From an uncultured Clostridia bacterium (lineage in GTDB: Bacteria; Bacillota; Clostridia; TANB77; CAG-508): a DNA stretch of 8,889 nt. Each line of letters starts with the position of its first letter. The stretch's first letter is position 1. The stretch lies in the NCBI GenBank assembly GCA_947625075.1, contig CANQMY010000038.1, positions 1 through 8,889 on the forward strand, written 5' to 3'. Shown here one piece after another: positions 6,717 through 8,889 of this stretch. The notes beneath the pieces are model-generated. The model did no database searches. It was not told the origin of the DNA and saw only the letters and a list, made by a program, of their open reading frames with translations. The position numbers and the translations under genes were made by a program.

Positions 6717-7691
6717 GTGACATTTATTTTAAACGAAGATTCAATAGATTATAACCTGAAAAAGAAGGTTAATATTTTTAAAGTAATAACAATAGCAATT
6801 ATTTTAATTGTAAGTATAATTTTAATTAAATTTAAACCTGCTTTCGCTGTAAAATTAGGTGATGAAGAAATTGGATATGTTGAAAATAGAGTAGAATTTC
6901 AAAAAGAAGTAGAAAGCAAAATAATTAATTTAAAAGAAGAAAATGTTGCATTTGTTACAATTGATAATGTAAGTTATAGTTTTGAATTTGTTGATAGAAA
7001 TCTTATCAATGAAGACACAGTACTAAATAAAGTAAAAGAAAGTTCAAAAAACATTTACTCAGTTTATGAAATATCAAGTAGTGACAATGAAGACACTGTA
7101 TATGTTAATACTCTTGAGGAAGCACAACAACTAGTTGATAGCTTAAAAGAAAGTTATAGTGAAATAGCTCCAGATTTAAAAATAACTACGTTATATCTTG
7201 AAAATGAAGTTAATGAAGAAACAATAAATGAAGCAAAAATAAAAATTGCAGAAGATTTAGACGCAAAATTAGAAGAAAAGAAACAAAGAGATAAAAGAAC
7301 AGTTAATGGAATATACTTAGCTTCATTACCTCTTACGGGAGGGACAATTTCATCAAGATATGGTAGTAGAGAAAGTATAAGAGATCATGCACATGGTGGA
7401 CTAGATATTGCGGTTGGTTATGGTACTCCTATAAAAGCAACAGCAGATGGTATAGTTAAATCAGCAGGATGGAGTGGAGGATACGGAAACCTAGTAGTAA
7501 TAGATCATGGAAATGGTGTTCAAACATACTATGGACATTGTAGTAAATTACTTGTTACTCCAGGAACAGAAGTAAAAGCAGGAGATATAATAGCAAAAGT
7601 TGGTTCAACGGGTAATTCAACAGGTAACCACTTACATTTTGAAATAAGGATAAATGGATCAGCAGTAAACCCACAAAAATATATTTATTAA
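6717..7691 (+). CDS. M23 family metallopeptidase (LytM-type peptidoglycan endopeptidase), membrane-targeted
   Basis: A zinc enzyme expected to cut peptide cross-links in peptidoglycan outside the membrane. Residues 18-38 form an N-terminal hydrophobic helix ending near PAFA (41-44), which could be an anchor or a cleavable signal. Residues 45-195 carry a VKLGDEEIGYV strand and a charged, partly helical linker. The M23 domain (about 203-324) is complete: zinc ligands H226 and D230 in HGGLD, H307 in HLHFEIR, and active-site histidines H274 (YYGHCS) and H305. The end VNPQKYIY is typical. At 324 residues it is intact. The start is uncertain: GTG at 6717 is one base from AGGAG, and ATT at 6726 is the alternative, shortening the protein by three residues. 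It is monocistronic, with a promoter at 6660-6688 and a terminator at 7693-7726. Its substrate specificity cannot be told from sequence. It could act with MltG in wall remodelling, but it is not in that operon. Confidence 0.92.
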   Translation: MTFILNEDSIDYNLKKKVNIFKVITIAIILIVSIILIKFKPAFAVKLGDEEIGYVENRVEFQKEVESKIINLKEENVAFVTIDNVSYSFEFVDRNLINEDTVLNKVKESSKNIYSVYEISSSDNEDTVYVNTLEEAQQLVDSLKESYSEIAPDLKITTLYLENEVNEETINEAKIKIAEDLDAKLEEKKQRDKRTVNGIYLASLPLTGGTISSRYGSRESIRDHAHGGLDIAVGYGTPIKATADGIVKSAGWSGGYGNLVVIDHGNGVQTYYGHCSKLLVTPGTEVKAGDIIAKVGSTGNSTGNHLHFEIRINGSAVNPQKYIY

Positions 7692-7692
7692 G

Positions 7693-7726
7693 AAAAAGCG
7701 ACTAATTTATAATTAGTCGCTTTTTT
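7693..7726. terminator. Strong rho-independent terminator after the M23 peptidase gene
   Basis: AGCGACTAATT (7697-7707) pairs perfectly with 7711-7721 around a TAT loop, and the flanking AAAA/TTTT (7693-7696, 7722-7725) lengthens the stem to 15 pairs. Six T follow on the + strand (7721-7726) and five A precede on the same strand, so it can also work leftward for read-through from the htrA-like gene, which ends 139 bases away. Confidence 0.92.
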
Positions 7727-7756
7727 GAAAATAAAAGGGGATGTATTTTTTATTTC

Positions 7757-7789
7757 TAATCAGTAATTGGAGTAATTTATTACTGATTA
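7757..7789. repeat. 11-bp inverted repeat between convergent M23 and htrA-like genes
   Basis: TAATCAGTAAT (7757-7767) and its exact reverse complement (7779-7789) enclose an 11-base loop, which contains a second copy of AGTAATT (7762-7768 and 7771-7777). There is no clear T-tract on either strand, so it is not a standard terminator. It may be a weak terminator or 3' stem-loop of the leftward htrA-like transcript, or a protein-binding site. Confidence 0.55.
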
Positions 7790-7864
7790 TATTTATATTA
7801 TAGTTTTAAATTTTGTCCATTGTGTGAACTCAATGTGATATTTTATAAATTTTTTATATATAAA

Positions 7865-8889
7865 CTAGGGTTGTTCTGCAAGAGTTAATGTTACTTCTTT
7901 TTGCTCACCATTTCTGTTAATAGTAAGATTTATTGTATCTCCTATAGCATGGCTATTTTTAATATTATTTAAATCATCCATTGTTTTAACTTCTTTTCCA
8001 TCTGCTTTTATTATAATATCACCAATTCTTAAACCAGCTCTTTCAGCAGGGGAATATTCTTCTACACTTCTTATATAAGCACCAACAACTAAATTAGCAG
8101 TAGGATTTTTATCTATAATTGTTTCTGTAACATCGCTTCCAGTGATTCCGATATAAGGTCTCTTAACTTTATTATACTGAATTAAATCAGAATAAATTGA
8201 TTTTGTTGAATTAATAGGTATTGCAAATCCTAATCCTTCAACACCAGTTCCAGAAGCTTTAAGAGTATTTATTCCGATAACTTCACCTTTGCTATTTACT
8301 AATGCACCTCCACTATTTCCTTCATTAATAGCAGCATCAGTTTGAATTAAAGTAAAGCTTTTTCCATCTGAATCAGTAATATTTCTATTTAATGCACTTA
8401 TAGAACCTGTAGTTACACTACTTTGCATTCCTAAAGGATTACCAACTGCCATACACCATTCACCAACTTGAACGCTATCAGAATCGCCAAGAACAGCAGC
8501 AGTTAAATCATCTTTATCTATCTTTATTACAGCTAAATCAGTTTGTTCATCTGTTCCTATAACTTTTGCATCGTATTTAGTTTCATCATTATATAATGTA
8601 ACTGTAATTTTTGTAGCTTCTCCAACTGTATAATATGAATTAGAAGAACTAGAAGAACTGTTAATAACATGATTATTAGTTAAAATATATCCATCTTTAC
8701 TTATTATAACTCCAGAACCTTCAGCATTTGCAGTTGAAGTAACTCTTGAAAATATTGTACTAACGGAATATTCAACACTAATTCCTACAATTGAAGGTCT
8801 AACAGTTTGAGCAACATATACACCTGTATCAGAAAAGTTTGATAATGAAACTAAGTCAGTATTTATATTATTGTAATCTATACTAGAAC
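7865..8889 (-). CDS. HtrA/DegP-like trypsin-family serine protease with C-terminal PDZ domain (5' truncated)
   Basis: The frame is open from the window edge (first full codon ends at 8887) to TAG at 7865-7867, giving 340 visible residues; the ATG at 8450-8452 (EWC-MAVGNPLG) is internal. HtrA proteases degrade misfolded exported proteins and work in the envelope-stress response. The catalytic triad is complete: H73 (TNNHV), D117 (TDLAV) and S192 (GNSGGAL). The visible start (VRPSIVGIS, EGSGVIISKDGYILTNN) is the beginning of the protease domain, so the missing part should be the cytoplasmic tail and membrane anchor. One PDZ domain fills about residues 240-340 (YSPAERAGLRIGDIIIKADG as its core). 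A six-serine stretch (77-82) forms a surface loop after the catalytic histidine. It is convergent with the M23 gene. HtrA, HtrB and DegP cannot be told apart here, so no symbol is given. Confidence 0.95.
   Translation of the reverse strand, partial: SSIDYNNINTDLVSLSNFSDTGVYVAQTVRPSIVGISVEYSVSTIFSRVTSTANAEGSGVIISKDGYILTNNHVINSSSSSSNSYYTVGEATKITVTLYNDETKYDAKVIGTDEQTDLAVIKIDKDDLTAAVLGDSDSVQVGEWCMAVGNPLGMQSSVTTGSISALNRNITDSDGKSFTLIQTDAAINEGNSGGALVNSKGEVIGINTLKASGTGVEGLGFAIPINSTKSIYSDLIQYNKVKRPYIGITGSDVTETIIDKNPTANLVVGAYIRSVEEYSPAERAGLRIGDIIIKADGKEVKTMDDLNNIKNSHAIGDTINLTINRNGEQKEVTLTLAEQP
8642..8659 (-). repeat. Tandem 9-bp repeat encoding six serines in the htrA-like gene
   Basis: AGAAGAACT occurs twice head to tail on the + strand (8642-8650, 8651-8659). 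Read on the - strand it gives the codons AGT TCT TCT twice, i.e. visible residues 77-82 of the protease, just after the catalytic histidine. It looks like a small in-frame slippage duplication that keeps the reading frame. Confidence 0.75.

Noticed and set aside
1..8889. Mobile element, CRISPR array, tRNA or riboswitch
   Set aside because: No transposase or integrase motif, no regularly spaced repeats, no cloverleaf and no conserved riboswitch core was seen on either strand.

Overview
The window is strongly AT-rich (roughly a quarter G+C by eye, not computed). Its codons are A/T-ending (AGA for Arg, ATA for Ile), ribosome-binding sites are of the GGAG type, and promoters match the vegetative sigma consensus. 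Together with a BofC-like gene and Clostridia-like ComEC, MltG and HtrA sequences, this suggests a low-GC Firmicute, most likely a member of the Clostridia, possibly an uncultured lineage. The sequence does not allow naming a genus. I see no phage, transposon, CRISPR, tRNA or rRNA. This looks like a chromosomal housekeeping and cell-envelope region.

Layout. Bases 2-643 (+) are the 3' end of comEC (DNA-uptake channel, metallo-beta-lactamase domain). A clear extended -10 promoter (654-682) then drives mltG (715-1800, endolytic transglycosylase) and a gene for a membrane-anchored BofC-like protein (1863-2441). These converge on pgsA (2524-3105, -) across a bidirectional hairpin terminator. pgsA is the distal gene of a leftward operon whose first gene is a ClpE-type Clp ATPase (3121-5437, -). 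That gene is broken by a one-base frameshift near 3594, in the second AAA+ module. A 150-base divergent region (5438-5587) holds back-to-back promoters for the Clp gene and for a membrane-anchored protein of unknown function (5588-6430, +), which ends in its own terminator. After an extremely AT-rich gap comes a second promoter and an M23 peptidase gene (6717-7691, +), with a long hairpin terminator. A leftward HtrA/DegP-like serine protease gene (7865 to the window end, -) converges on it and is cut off at its 5' end.

How the genes fit together. Most products act at or outside the membrane: MltG and the M23 enzyme cut peptidoglycan glycan strands and peptides respectively, HtrA degrades or senses misfolded exported proteins, PgsA makes the phosphatidylglycerol precursor, and two anchored proteins have unclear roles. 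The Clp ATPase is the cytoplasmic protein-quality-control partner of ClpP. I see no dedicated novel system. The points most worth a second look are the Clp frameshift, the BofC-like gene co-transcribed with mltG, the abnormal start region of the M23 gene, and two unexplained inverted repeats.
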